DNA of 64,000 bases, taken from positions 186,001 through 250,000 of the forward strand of contig NW_002476250.1 of NCBI RefSeq assembly GCF_000189635.1, read 5' to 3'. The translations under genes and the position numbers were made by a program. The notes under the pieces are model-generated. The model made no database searches, was not told the DNA's origin, and worked only from the letters and a program-made list of their open reading frames with translations. How positions within the stretch are numbered: the stretch's first letter is position 1; each line of letters opens with the position of its first letter. Shown piece after piece: positions 50,201-64,000 of this stretch. Source of the DNA: Tetrahymena thermophila SB210. Its lineage: Eukaryota > Ciliophora > Oligohymenophorea > Hymenostomatida > Tetrahymenidae.

Positions 50201-53200
50201 TCCTGATTATGCCTTAATTGCTGAAATAGTACTTTATTCCTTTGGTTTTTCTGATGCAAGAAACTTGGCAAGAAAGATCGTTACAACTTATAAATTATGT
50301 TCAGAGTAATTATCATCTTAAGATCACTACGATTATGGTATGAGAGCAGTCAAATCAGTCTTAACTGCAGCTGGTAACTTAAAAAGAAAATATGTAAATG
50401 AAAACGAAAGTGTATTGATGCTTAGAGCTATTAGTGATGTCAACCTAGCAAAATTCTTAGCTTTCGATCTTCCTCTTTTCAAAGGTATAACAAAAGATCT
50501 CTTCCCTGGTGTTGAACTTCCAGAAATTGATTACTCAAATATGTTTGAGTGCATAGATGAATCTCTGAGAGAAGAGAATTTGTAAAAGGTTCCATATTTT
50601 GTTGAAAAAATTATTTAATTATATGAAATGATTCTTGTAAGACACGGTTTGATGGTTGTTGGACTTCCTTTTTCAGGTAATTAGCGTTTTGAATTTATGT
50701 TTAAAATAAATTTCTACTTAAAAATAGGTAAAACATCTGCTATTAAAATACTATAGAAGGCTTTAACAAAATTAAACGAAAGAAAATAAATGGATGAGAA
50801 CAAGGTATAAATTACAGTTATTAATCCTAAGTCTATCCCAATGAAATTTTTGTATGGTTTTAATGATGAAATTTCTCATGAATGGACTGATGGTATTCTT
50901 GCAGTAAAATACAGAGCATTTGCTAAAGCTGAGGATGATGATCGTAAATGGCTCATTTTTGATGGACCAGTTGATGCAGTTTGGATTGAAAATATGAATA
51001 CAGTACTTGATGATAACAAAAAACTATGTTTAAATAGTGGTGAAATTATCGCAATGTCTAAATCTATGAATTTAATTTTTGAACCTATGGATTTGTAGGC
51101 TGCTTCTCCTGCTACTGTAAACTTTAATTTATTTTTCAATAATTATATAAATTAAATGTCTGAACTTTTTTCTTTTAATTTAAAAGGTATCTCGTTGTGG
51201 TATGATTTATATGGAACCATCAAGTATGGGATGGTAGCCACTCTATTAAAGTTGGAAGAAGCACTTACCTAAAACATTTAAATAAGAGGACTTTGATGAG
51301 CTTGATTTACTGTTTGGATTTATGGTAGATGCAGGTTTGAATTGGATTAGACACAAAGGTGTAGAAGTTTCATCAACTTTAGATTAAAATCTAGTTCTTA
51401 CTTTAATGAGATTACTAAAGAATTTACTAAAAGATTTTGAAGATGAAAAATTCTATAGTGGTTTTTCAGACTCTAAAATAAAAATGCAAACTATTGACAA
51501 TAAATTTATGTTTGCTTTTGTTTGGGGTATAGGTGGTTCTCTGACTACTGAATATAGAAAATAGTTTGATGTCTTTGTAAAGAGATTAGCTAATGGAGAT
51601 ATTCCACTTGATAATGATAAAATACCGAGAAAGAAAATGTCACTTCCTGAGCGTGCAAATCTTTATGAGTACTGCTTAGTTAATAAGGTATTAATTAATA
51701 ATAAATCTAATTTTTCTTTTTAATTATTGAATTTTGAATTTAGGAATCAGTAGGAGGTGGTGGTAAGAAATAAGTTGTAAGTGAATGGGTATTGTGGGTT
51801 GATGAAATAAAGAAAGAAGAAATATCAAATAAAATTTAGCCTTAAGAAATATTAATTTAAACAACAGACACTTCTAGATATTCTTATATGATAAATGTAG
51901 CAATTCAAGATGAATTCCCTGTTCTTCTTTGCGGTCCTACTGGTACAGGAAAATCTACTTACATAAAGAATATTCTTAATAATCACTTAGATGCTGTTAA
52001 ATATATAACAATTGAAATTGGTTTTAGTGCTTAGACATCTTGCACATAAACACAAGAAATTATTGATTCTAAGTTGGACAGAATTTCAAAAGGAGTTTAT
52101 GGGCCAAGAAATAAGAGATTAGTAGTTTTTATTGATGATTTAAATATGCCTGCTAAAGAGTAATGGGGAGCACAACCTCCTATTGAAATTCTTAGATAAA
52201 AATTAGATTAAGGTGGTTGGTATGACAATAAAGATAAAGAGAAATAGTTCAAATAAATCATAGATACGTAACTTATTAGTGCTATGGGTCCACCTGGAGG
52301 AGGCAGAACTTTCATAACTCCTCGTATTTTAAGACATTTTAGTTTAATTAGTTTAGCTAATTTCGATGATGAAAACCTACACAGAATTTTTGGAACTATT
52401 TTAGAATGGTATTTGAAAAAGGGATAATTTGCTGTAGAAGTTTAGAAATTTGCTTCTAAAATAATAACTGGTAAGTTTATAAAAAACATAAATACTCGCA
52501 ATTTTTTATGCAAACAAAAACAACTAATATTGATTTGTTCATTTTAAAATATAGGTACTCTTGATATATATAAACAGGCTATTTCTGAATTACTCCCAAC
52601 ACCTGCAAAATCACATTATTTGTTTAATTTAAGAGATTTCGCAAAGGTAATTTTTGGTATTTGTATGAGTGATAAAGATAAAGTACAAAATCCTGAACAC
52701 ATAACGAGGTTGTTTGTCCATGAAATATGGAGAGTGTTTGGTGATCGTTTGATTAATGATGGTAATATATTTGTATAATCTAAACATCTTAATTATTAAT
52801 TTTTTGTATTATTAGATGATAGATTATATCTTCTTGAAGAAATTAGAAAAGTTGTTGCTAGATTCAGTATGAATTTTGATAATATATTTGCTCATTTAGA
52901 TAAGCCTGATTTAAAGAATAGAGGCTAAAAAGATGGTAAAGTTAATACTGTAGAAGAAATGAGAGGTCTTATATGGACAGATGTTATGAATCCTATGGGT
53001 GCACAAAAAAGATATTATGAGGAAGTATTAGATTACGATAGATTATAAAATGCAGTTGAGTAGGGATTATCTAACTATAATATGATGACAGATAAGCCAA
53101 TGGATTTAGTCTTATTTAATTTTGCTATTGAGCATCTTTTAATCATCTCACGTATCTTGAAAAGTCCTGGAGGAAATGCCTTATTAGTTGGTGTAGGTGG

Positions 53201-56200
53201 TTCAGGTAGATAAAGTTTAACAAGGCTTGCTGCTTCAATTAGTGACTATAATGTTTGCTAAATAGAAATCTCTAAGCAATACGGAAAAGTTGAATTCCAT
53301 GAAGATCTTAAAGTAATTATGAGGAGTGCAGGTTCACTTGGAAAACCTACTGTTTTCTTATTTACAGATTCTTAAATTAAGCAAGTAAAAAAATTTATTT
53401 AAGTAATTTCAACAAAAAATTCATTCTTTTTTTTTTATACCAGGAATCATTCGTTGAAGATATTAATAGTTTACTTAATACCTTTGAAGTACCAAACTTG
53501 TTTGCTCCTGATGAAAAAGCAGATGCCCTCGAAAAAATGAGAGTTGCCACAAAATAAGAAGGAAAATAAAAAGAAGGAACTCCAACATAAATGTATGCAT
53601 ACTTTATAGAAAGAGTAAAGAAAAATCTCCATATCGTACTTTGTTTCTCACCTATTGGTGATGCATTTAGAACTCGTGTTAGAATGTTCCCTTCTCTAGT
53701 AAATTGTTGCACTATTGATTGGTTTTAAGAGTGGCCTTAAGATGCCCTGTTGAGTGTTGCTAACAAATTTACTTAAAATATTCCTATGGATAAAAATATT
53801 AAAAAAAGTTGCATAGAATTGCTCTAATATTTCCACTAATCAACAATCAACTGGTCAAAAACATTCTTTTCTAAACTGAGAAGGTATTTACTTATTCAAC
53901 AATAATAAATTTTATTAATTTTAAATGATACTTAATAAAAAGAAAATATTATGTTACTCCTACTTCATATATTGAAATGATCTAAAGCTTTAATAGTCTC
54001 CTAGAAGAAAAAAGAAAAAAACTACAGGCTGACTAATTCAAGTATGAAAATGGTTATGAGTAGATTATTTAAACTGAAAAAAATATTGGTAAAATGTAAG
54101 AAGATTTAGAAGCTTTGCAGCCTTAGCTCAAGCAAGCAGCTATAGACACTGAAAAAAAAGAATTAGAAGTTACTGAATAGGCTAAAGAAGCCGATAAATT
54201 AAAGAAAGTCATTTCAGAAGAAGAAGCAGTAGTTTAAGTTGCTGTTAATGAAGCAAATGAAATTAAAGCAGAATGTGAAAAAGATTTAAAAGAGGCTTTA
54301 CCAGCTTTGTAAGCAGCAGAAGATGCCTTGAGAGTTTTAGATAGAAAAGATATCGATCAGTTAAAGGCAATGAAAAATCCTCCCCTGCCTGTAAAAACAG
54401 TTATGTAAGCTCTGTGCCTTATTTTATATCCTAATCCTTCAGAAAAAAAGAAAAACAATGAAACATTAAGAATCGAAATTGACTGGTGGGCTGCTTCTTT
54501 AAAGCTGCTAAACAACACTGGTTTACTTTAAACACTTGTGCAATTTGATAGAGATAATGTTGAAGAAGGAATTATAGTTAATCTTGGAAAATTCTTGAAA
54601 GACCCAGCAAATGAAAGAAACCTCGATATAAGTGTAGTCTAAAATGCTTCTACTGCTTGTAAGTGTATTATTATGTGGATCAATGGTATTTATAGCTATT
54701 ATTTTGTTTACAAGAAAGGTAAATAATTAGTTTAAGATTACAAGTATTTTATTAATTTACATTTTAAATAAAATATAAAGTTAAACCAAAAAAAATTGCT
54801 TTGAGATAAGCTGAAGAAAAGGTAGGTGGTTTAAATGCTACTCTTTCTAAAAAGTAAAAAGAACTAAAAGAAGCAAATGATAAAGTTCAAAGACTTAATG
54901 ATGAATTGACCTTTACTCAAAATAATAAAATAAGACTTTAGTAGAGGTATCAGGAGTGCTAGTTACAATTAGAACGTGCTACCTAGCTAATTGAATCATT
55001 AGGTGGTGAGAAGGGAAGATGGAAAGAATTAGGTAATTAAATAAAACATATAGATTATTAATTAAATAAAAATATTATAAAATATAGCTGAATAATTAAA
55101 ATCTGAATATGATAAGCTTACTGGTGATGTTCTTATTTCATCAGGTGTAATAGCATATTTAGGAGCCTTCACTTCTGCATTCAGGTAAGAAATTATTACT
55201 GAATGGACTAAGCTTTCAAAAGAGAGAAATATACCCTCAAGTGAAAATTTCAGCTTAAGCCATGTGCTAGGTGATCCTGTTAAGATAAGATCGTGGAATT
55301 TAGATGGTTTACCAAGCGATAACTTCTCTATAGATAATGGTATAGTTATTTTTAAGGCAAGAAGATGGCCATTGTGTATTGATCCTTAAAATCAAGCAAA
55401 CAAATGGATTAAGAAGATGGAACAACAAAAAGGCCTTTACATTATAAAACTAAGTGACAGTGATTACTTGAGAACCTTAGAAAATGCTATATAATTTGGA
55501 AAACCTGTCTTACTTGAAAATGTAGGTGAGGATCTAGATCCTTCACTATCTCCTATCCTTCTAAAATAAACTTTTGTTAAAGGTAACTCTGTTTTCTTAA
55601 AACTTGGTGATCAAACTCTTGAATATTCTAAGGATTTCCGCTTTTATATCACTACCAAATTGAGAAACCCTCATTATCTGCCTGAAATTTCAACTAAAGT
55701 TACTTTGATTAACTTCATGATTACTTATGAAGGTCTTAATGATTAATTACTTGGTATTTTGGTCAAGAAGGAGCGTCCTGACTTAGAAGAGGAAAAAGAA
55801 AGACTTATTATTGAAGGTGCTTAAAATAAAGCTCAATTATTTGAAATTGAAGAAAAAATTTTATAGGTTCTTTCCAGTGATAAAAATATCCTAACAGATG
55901 AAGAAGCTATTAAGGTTTTGACAGCTTCAAAAGAAAAATCCAACGAAATCAATGAAAAATAAGCAAATGCTGAAATTACTGAAAAAAGTATTGATGCTGC
56001 TCGTCAGGAGTATCAAGAAGTTTCTTAAGAAGGTAAAAACTACATTAATTTATTAATTTTTTAATATTTAAATCTTTATTTTTTTTAATTAAAGCCTCCC
56101 ATTTGTTCTTTGCCATCTCAGATCTAGTGAGCATAGATCCTATGTATTAGTATTCTTTGGTTTACTATATTGACTTGTTCTCTCAATCAATTCTGAAGTC

Positions 56201-58935
56201 AGAAAAATCAGCTAATGTAGCTGTAAGACTTGACAATTTAAAAACATATTTCTTATATTCGCTATATTCAAACATTTGCCGTTCACTATTCGAAAAAGAT
56301 AAATTGCTACTTTCATTCGTATTATGCGAGCGTTTATTAGAATTTAAAGGCTAAATATTAAATGATCATTTTAGATTCTTGTTGACAGGAGGTCTAGCTG
56401 TAAGCGAAAAACTTCCTGATTTACCCATTGACTGCTAGTGGTTGTCTAACAAAAGCTGGGGTGAAATAAATAGGTAAATTAATATTCTCAAAACCACTTA
56501 AAAAATTTTTAATATAATAAAAATATTAGATTGAGTGCTCTACCAAATTTTGAAGAATTTTACATGACATTCTATGACTACAGCAAATAATGGAAAGATA
56601 TATATGACTCTCCTGAACCACATAAAAAGCCATTACCTAAGGATATTGCTAGTAAGTTTGACTCATTCCATAGACTTCTTATACTAAGAACTTTAAGACC
56701 AGATAAAATGATACCTGCTATTATGGATTTCATTACAGAGAGACTAGGTAAAAAGTTTATAGAACCTCCTCCATTTGATCTAGCTGCCACTTATTTAGAT
56801 TCAACATGCTTTACTCCACTTATTTTTATTTTATCTCCTGGTTCTGATCCTTTTGCATCTTTAAATAGTTTTTCAGAGCAAAAGAAGAAAAATATAACAG
56901 CTATTTCTTTAGGTTAAGGATAAGGTAAATTTTAGATTTTTACTTATATTATTTAAATTAAAATTTAATTAAAGGGCCTGCTGCACAAAAAATGATCTAA
57001 GATGGTCAAAAGTCAGGTAATTGGGTTGTTCTGTAGAATTGTCACTTAGCTGTCAGCTGGATGCCTACTTTAGAAAAAATTATTGAAGAATTCAACACAG
57101 GCAATACTGATCCTGATTTTAGATTATGGTTGACTTCTTATCCCTCTGAGAAATTCCCAACTGCTATACTTTAAGGTGGTGTTAAAATGACTACTGAAGC
57201 TCCTAAGGGTCTCAAATCTAATCTTTTGGGTAGTTATTTAACGGATCCTATTTCAAGAGAAGATTTCTTTAACAGTTGCTAAAATTCAAGAGCATTTAAA
57301 AATTTACTATTTGGGCTTTGCTTCTTCCATGCGGTAATTCAAGAAAGAAGAAAATATGGTCCTCTTGGTTGGAATATTCCTTATGAATTCAATGAATCTG
57401 ATTTACGTATCAGTGTGAGATAGCTATAAATGTTCTTATTAGAATGTCCAAGTAAATATAAATAATAAATTAAATTATTCTTTTATATAAAATTAATAAA
57501 TTTTATTTATCATAGATAACAGTTCTATTCCTTTTGCAGCACTTAAGTATTTAACTTCTGAATGCAATTATGGTGGTAGAGTTACTGATGATAAAGACAG
57601 AAGATTAATTACGACACTATTAGGTGATTATTACAATTTGAAAGTGATTGAAGATCCATTATATAAAGTAATTATTTATCTATTATTTTAATTGGCATTA
57701 AAAATCAAATAAAATTAAAGTTTGCTCCCGATCCAAACTATAGAATTCCAGATAATGATTCTTATGAAGGAGCCTTACAGTTTATAAAAGATCTTCCTAT
57801 ATATACAAAACCCGAAGTTTTTGGCTTCCACTCTAATGCAGATATTACCAAAGATATAAATGAAACAACTCTATTCTTAGATTCTCTTTTGTTATGCTCT
57901 AGTGAAGGAGGATCATCTGAAGGTAGTTCTCATGATGATACTTTGAAGAAGCTGATAGAATCAATTATGGGTGATTTCCCAAAAGAATTTGATGTGGAAT
58001 AAGCAATTATAAAATATCCTGTAAACTACAACGAATCCATGAACACAGTGCTTACTCAAGAATTAAATCGTTTCAATAAGCTAATTTCAATTATTCGTTC
58101 TTCACTTAAAGATATTAATTTAGCATTATAAGGTACTTGTTATTCATTTAAATATATTTACATAATTTTAATAATTTTTTAATTAGGTAAAATTCTCTTA
58201 AGTCAAAGCTTAGAAAGGGCATGTAAATAAATTATTGATGGCAAAGTACCTCAGCTCTGGATGGAAAAATCGTATCCATCCTTAAAACCATTAGGTGCTT
58301 ATGTTAATGATTTGAGAATGAGATTAAAATTCTTTTAGGATTGGATAGATAATGGAGCACCAGTAAACTTTTGGATTTCTGGATTTTACTTCACTCAATC
58401 TTTCCTTACAGGTGTTCTTTAAAATTTCGCAAGAAAGTATGTAATTCCTATCGATGAGATTGAGTTTGACTTTAAAGTAAATTTTAACTTAACTAGAATA
58501 TGAATTTAATTCAGCTTACATATTTTTACATTAATATAGGTTATGCATAAGTCAGAAGAAGTTAAGCCAGAAGATGGTGCTTATGTATTTGGTCTTTTCA
58601 TAGAAGGTTCAAAGTGGAATCCTATACAAATGGAGTTGGATGAATCTGATCCAAAAGTAAATCATACATTTTTAATTATCATTATTAATTTTCTTATTAA
58701 ATAGGTTTTATTTGTTTAATGTCCTACTCTCCTTCTTAAGCCATCCCAATCAAAAAAATTAAGCAATTTCCCTCATTATAACTCTCCTGTATATAAAACA
58801 TCAGCAAGAAGAGGAACTCTTTCTACAACGGGTCACTCAACAAATTTCGTAATGTGGATTAGACTACCAAGCTCTAGACCTGAAAAGCATTGGATTAAGA
58901 GAGGTGTAGCATTATTGACACAATTGGATGATTGA
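43368..58935 (+). CDS. single-headed inner-arm dynein heavy chain fused to an N-terminal CCDC81-type HU module
   Basis: Axonemal AAA+ motor that moves outer-doublet microtubules. About two dozen short introns; the protein is roughly 4,500-4,700 residues. Family signatures run in order: linker/tail ([18 protein letters not shown] near 45600); AAA1 P-loop GPAGTGKT split by an intron (49760-49850) with FDEFNRI sensor region; AAA2 GLPFSGKT, also intron-split (50660-50740), and [16 protein letters not shown]3 GPTGTGKS (51932-51955); AAA4 GVGGSGRQS (53190-53213); coiled-coil stalk and microtubule-binding region (about 53990-55100); AAA5/6; and C-terminal domain ending [14 protein letters not shown] and [14 protein letters not shown], most like the DNAH1/3/7/12 group. 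Upstream, the same frame starts at ATG 43368 with two HU-like segments: [20 protein letters not shown] then PQFG (43570-43745, resuming at 43802 after a 56-nt intron), and [20 protein letters not shown] then [15 protein letters not shown] (43990-44200). No in-frame TGA separates HU and motor parts. Confidence 0.88.
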
Positions 58936-60652
58936 GAAAAAAACTTAAATAATTATAAAAAATTTACTAAGAATTACTATAAAATGTTTAAATTTGTAAA
59001 TAAATAAATATATTGTAAGTATCGAACATTTTTAAGTATTTTGAATATTTTCATTAATAAATAAAAATACGCAATTGCAAAGTATGTACAATATGGAAAA
59101 AAATAGTTATTATATTTATCTTTAAAATTTAACTTTAATTTAGTTTTTTGGGTAACCTTTAAACATGATTAAATTGAATCTATAATTATATTTATTTAAA
59201 AATAAAGAAAAAAATAATTTGGGGAAGTATGTATCATTTTTTTATATCATAGAATTATTATAAAATCACTTGAAAACTAATAGCTTGAAGTAAGAAATAA
59301 TTATTTTCCTTATGAAAGCAATAAAAACCAATTTCCTTAAATATGAATCTTATTCATATGAAAATCATCTAATAATCATTTCTAGAGACTGAAGAAAGGA
59401 ATTTGTTTATTTTTAAATATCAATTAATTATTTGCTTAAGCTGGAATAAAAATATAAATATCAGGATTTACTTTTTATTTAAGGGGATCACTAAAAAAGT
59501 TTACAATGTATGAATTTGAATAGATTAATTCTTTTATAAAAAACAGTGACTTACTTAATTTTAGTATGACGAAAATAAATAAGTCATTAAAATTGATTAA
59601 ATTCATCTTTAAATACCAAAGTAAAAGAATAATTTTTTAGTAGCAAAAATAATTCAATCTTTAATTTACATGTACATTTTGAATCCATAGACTTTAACTC
59701 TTAAATTACGTATTAATTTGATATTTAATGAATATTTAAATCTTTATTTAGGTTTGATTGATTTTGATTATTTAGTTTATTATTTACTATTCGAAAAATC
59801 AAAACAAATTTTGAAGTAATTAAGATCGTAATTAATAATTTATTTTTCAAATTCATTGCTTTAAATCTATGTAAATTAATTTAATTATTTTTTTAACATA
59901 ATTCAATTTAAATCATAAACATGAAAAAAATAACTTTACAATTATTTTACTTTTCTCGTGCTAAAATATTTATTTAGTTTAATAAATAAAATTTATGAAA
60001 AAAATTCAATCATTTTATAAAAATTTAATTAAGTATACTTTTATAAATTTATAATATACTTTTGAATAATACGAATATTGAATAATCAATTCATGACAAG
60101 ATATATTACTATTCAATCATTTATTTAAAATGCCCATGTTTTGTTACAATAATTTAATTATTACAAAATATTAGCTAATTATGTGTAAGTTAAAAAATTA
60201 AATATTAATAATCATTAAAGTGCTTAATCCTTACATTAAAAAAAAAAATTTCATCCTAACTTTTTTTAGTTTTTGACTTTTTTTACACTAATTTTTCCCA
60301 CAAAAATTGCGAGCTCAAGAGGAAGGTTAGTATAAAGTTGTTTATTATTAAGAGTGTGGAGAATAGCATGAAAAATTAAATTTGATTACTATGAATTAAT
60401 TTTACTAATCAAATTTACTCTAAAATAAATATAAATTCAGAAAAAGATGCAAATTAATTATTTGTAATCTGATAATTTCTTAATTAATTGCAAACATTTA
60501 TTTACTTATGATTAAGAAATAAATAAAGAAAGTATAAGAAAAAACTATAAACAGTAAGAAAGTGATTTAGATAACAAACAGTTAAAGTAAAAAACATCGA
60601 AAATTATATAATTTTTTTAATCCAATAATTTTTTATTTAAAATAAGATTTGA
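58936..60652. other. 1.7 kb AT-rich intergenic region
   Basis: Between two plus-strand genes. Long A/T runs; one slightly richer patch at 60290-60370 (contains GCGAGCTC and AAGAGGAAGG). A 92-codon minus-strand frame here (60091-60369) is within chance expectation in code 6. No RNA gene recognised. Confidence 0.5.
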
Positions 60653-63600
60653 ATGAAATATAGCTTACTTTTTTAAAACTTTTTTATAGTATTTCTATAT
60701 CTTTTAGAGGTTAAATTTGCTTCATACACATATGAATATTAATTTCCTTGCATATCTTGTTTAAGCGAATGTAAAAAAATTAGTGATCCTAGTTGTAATA
60801 CATATGTTTATAACTCTACTAATTGCTGCTATAATATTGATAGTTGCTTCGATTTAAATTCTTAAAATTATGACGGAGGTTTTTATGGAGGATTTATAGC
60901 TGGTAGGTGTATGAGGGATAATGATACAATTCTTTGCTCATTAATCAGTAAAAATTATTTGATCTAAATCCATACATTTAAAAATTTTATCAAATTACAA
61001 TTTTTATTTCTATAAAATTTTCAAATATTTTTTTATTCATTTTATTAATCATTTTAAATAGCTTCTGGTTAATTTTAAACAACTAAAAAAAATATCTGCT
61101 TTTAAGATTAAGGAAATAGTTTATGTACTTTAAGAGTTATTTAAAATGATTCTAATATTATTGGAGCAAATAGTAGCTAAAACTGTGTCTATACATAGAC
61201 TAATAATCATAGTATGACATTTTGCAATAATGGCTATTGTTTATATAATGGTTATTGCTTAACATATTCTAACAATTAACAATAGATTTACCAAGATAAA
61301 TAAATTTATGGTGTAGATTTTAATAATGTTTGCATAAATAGCAACACTAATACTCGTGCTTAGTACTGCTCAAATAATATAGATAGTATATGTTCTTCTA
61401 TTGAAGGTTATTGTTTTAAAATAAACTCTAGCTACCCAATAGTAAATTTTCTTAAAAATAATAATAAATTAATATTTTTTATTAAATGCGTTATGTAGGG
61501 AAAGTTGAGTAACACTAATTAATGCATCTAGGCTAATTAAATTTACAATTAACCAATTTATAACTGTTACAGATAAACTGATACTTTAGTTTGTTTATAT
61601 CAAAATAACAATTAATATGGTTGCTTTTTGTTTGGATCACCTTATTCTAATTCATAAAATATAGTTGGAATAGGTTAGAACGAATCAAACTATTATTATA
61701 CTTGTTATTAATAATAATAAGGAACACCATTTTAGTATAACTTAAATAAGATATCAATTAATCAATTAAATTTATTTTAAATATCAATAGATGTATTTCT
61801 GGTTACTGCATAGATGACAAAACTAATAATTGCTATTAATTTGATAAGACTTAGAATAGGATAGGAACTTAATAAGGAACTTATCTCTGCTTACCTTATA
61901 ACCCTGGTGTAAATTAAAATCCTATAGAATGCATTTCTAATTATTGCTTACTGAAAAAAGCAAGTATCTCTTATTGCTAAAGTTTAGGCTAAGATTATGT
62001 TTATTGTAAATCAGCTTCCTAAGTATGTCTTGCAGATGGATAATTTTCTAGTTCACCTATCATTTAATCAAGTTTAGAATATTGCTCATATTAATTTACT
62101 ATTTTTTCTAATTATTACTGCTAGCTAACAGATAAAAATAATAGTTCGCGTCAGGCAAAAGCGCAAGATGGCTCATGTTAATCTTTTAGCTCATGTAAAT
62201 TTCTAATAAAATTATTTTCACTAAAATTTTCCTAATAATAATTAGCTAATTCAATATATTGTGCATTTGGAAATTATTGCCTTTATTAAAGTAAGTGTAT
62301 AGATCTTGATTATGCTTACTAAACTTACAATTTACCTGCTAGGCTTAAAGATTCTACATGTAGTAGCGAAGGAGTCACAGTCAGCACATACTGTGCTTCT
62401 AAATATTGTATTTATGCTTAACGTTGTGTCTAATTAAATCCATATTAATTGATTGGAAAAGAAATAAATACAACTAATTGCTTATTAGAAGGGTAAACAA
62501 GTTAATATGGAGCAGCATTCTGTTATGAAGGGTAAATAATTATATTTAAATAAATATAATTAAAAATTTTTATTTTTTTTGTAGATATTGTAAAAGAGTA
62601 AATCCCTTCACAAGTATTATTGAATGCATTAAAATTTAAGATGAAGCAACCTGGGCCATTGATACAAATGGAATGTGTTTATCGAAGGTTTAGGCTTAAT
62701 CAGCTACAAACATAGTACGTTGTTTATTTATTAAATAATTTTTGTTGTATTTAATATTTTATTTCAGTAATATTGCATTCCTAATAGATATTGCTTAGAT
62801 CCAAGTGGATATTGTAGACTAACATAGCCTAATGAATGCATTGATTAAAATTACAGATGTGCAAATTAATTAAGCACAACTTAATGCAGACAATGTAATT
62901 TATCTTAATGCCTTATTCCATAAACACACACATGTATTTAAGTTACACCTGAATATTGTATCGGCTATGATAGTATAAATTTAATTTAATTTAACTGATT
63001 TTTATATGAAAATAATATATTTAAGATTAGTGCCAACTTATTGATCCAATTAAGCCTGTGATGTGTAAAGCTTGTGCAAGAAATGCATGCTATTTCTCTG
63101 CCTCAAGTAATTCAAATTCATTAAAAACTCAAGATTTTATTATTCATATTTAATCAAAGAAACTTGTTCATCATTTTAGAGCATTTATCTTTAAAAAACT
63201 TATTGTATTAAATGGAATGACTATGATTAAAACTGTACTTTTTAAAATATGGATAATCAAAATGATATGTGTGGAGCTTAGGATGGCTAATGCATTAGCA
63301 TGAGTACTAATAAATGTCTAAAGTGCAATAGCTACACAGTATAAATTGGAGATTTAAAGTGCTACACTGCTGATTAAATTACTATAATTAAATAATAAAG
63401 CTAATAAAACAGCGGAAATACTCCTGTTGTTCGTTTATTTTAATAAATTATTAATTATGTTAAAGAAGATGTGTATTTTGATCAAAATAACTAAACTCAA
63501 ATATGCTCAAATGGGTAATATTAAATAAAGAATTGATAATTTAGAAATATCTCACAATTTTTTTATTTTAAAGATGTGCTGCATGCAATTCTGGAAATAA

Positions 63601-64000
63601 CTGCACTAGGTGTTCATAAGATTATTTTTTATTTAAAAATATCTAATCGTAATAACAGATATGTTTAAGCTGCAACGTACCTTCATTTTAATATAATGAT
63701 TACCCTGAATATAGTTATATTTAACTCATGCAAAATTCTGCAATTGGATAATTCTACTAATTAAGTAATTATTACTCAAACATCATAGGCAAGTGCTCAT
63801 AGTGTAACACAAATTTAAACTAATGGTAAGATTAATTTCCAAAATTTTATTAAATAAAAATTTTTTTTGCTAAAAGGTATATGCCCTAGCTCAATAACTT
63901 ACTTTAGTGTAGTAGTTATGATATGTAGTATGGATAGCTTTAAAGATTTACCACTTTACCAAATATTCCTTCTTATTTTAAAGTAGTATAGGCAAACAAT
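60653..64000 (+). CDS. cysteine-rich secreted or surface protein (3' partial)
   Basis: Starts at ATG 60653 with a strong signal peptide (MKYSLLFQNFFIVFLYLLEV), then a long series of short segments rich in Cys, Tyr, Asn, Ser and Gln, with spacings such as C-x2-C, C-x3-C and paired N-x-C/Y-C motifs (PCISCLSEC, CCYNIDSC, NNGYCLYNGYC). Several introns are visible, the first at about 60950-61060 (GTAAAAATT...TTAAATAG) and another at about 61738-61790. The frame still looks coding at 64000, so the gene leaves the window. Large Cys-rich extracellular proteins are common in ciliates (surface antigens, leishmanolysin-like and growth-factor-receptor-type repeats). I see no protease motif in this part and do not assign a family. 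Disulfide-rich folding outside the cell is inferred. Later exon borders (about 62220, 62540, 62720, 62980, 63560, 63830) are approximate. Confidence 0.75.

Noticed and set aside
53395..53712. Minus-strand ORF of 105 codons
   Set aside because: Antisense shadow of the dynein AAA4 exon; the plus frame is unambiguously dynein.
60091..60369. 92-codon minus-strand frame with a hydrophobic N-terminus
   Set aside because: In code 6 with this base composition random frames of this size are expected often; composition matches non-coding flanks and no motif is visible.
1..64000. tRNA, rRNA, CRISPR, insertion sequences, telomere repeats
   Set aside because: I scanned for T-loop motifs, repeat-spacer regularity, transposase motifs and G4T2 repeats by eye and found none; a covariance-model search would be the decisive test for RNA genes.

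Overview
The window looks like ciliate macronuclear DNA of the Tetrahymena type. It is extremely AT-rich, and its long reading frames appear only when TAA and TAG are read as glutamine and TGA is the sole stop (genetic code 6). Most genes carry short AT-rich GT...AG introns of about 30-100 nt. Standard-code ORF calling therefore breaks every real gene here. All gene models below were read by hand with code 6; where exon lengths are quoted, they close in frame.

Layout from left to right: (1) 1-8673, minus strand, an inositol-trisphosphate/ryanodine-receptor-like Ca2+ release channel whose C-terminal pore lies beyond the left edge. (2) 9985-10862, plus, a small secreted coiled-coil protein. (3) 11427-15446, minus, an intronless 1,339-residue Gln/Asn-rich protein. 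(4) 15897-23590, minus, a 2,367-residue Gln-rich coiled-coil protein ending in a PH-like domain. (5) 26817-27503, plus, a 228-residue intronless F-box-like protein. (6) 30454-34371, minus, an 829-residue protein with a mitochondrial-type presequence. (7) 36808-37059, minus, a small F-box-like ORF. (8) 37782-39315, minus, a divergent Cdc20/Fizzy-family WD40 protein. (9) 39791-42453, plus, a protein with a CFAP97/hemingway-like N-terminus and a long charged tail. (10) 43368-58935, plus, a single-headed inner-arm axonemal dynein heavy chain whose frame begins with a CCDC81-type HU module. (11) 60653-64000, plus, a cysteine-rich secreted or surface protein that runs off the right edge.

The right half has a ciliary theme: the CFAP97-like protein and the dynein heavy chain are adjacent on the same strand, and the dynein carries a domain otherwise known from the centrosomal/ciliary protein CCDC81. 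The rest is a mix of signalling (IP3R-like channel), cell cycle (Cdc20-like), mitochondrial and secretory genes, with no operon structure, no mobile element, no CRISPR array, no rRNA and no tRNA that I can recognise.

Gaps between genes are long and nearly pure A/T. A few contain islands of higher GC with inverted repeats that could be structured RNAs. The most unusual observation is the HU(CCDC81)-dynein fusion frame.
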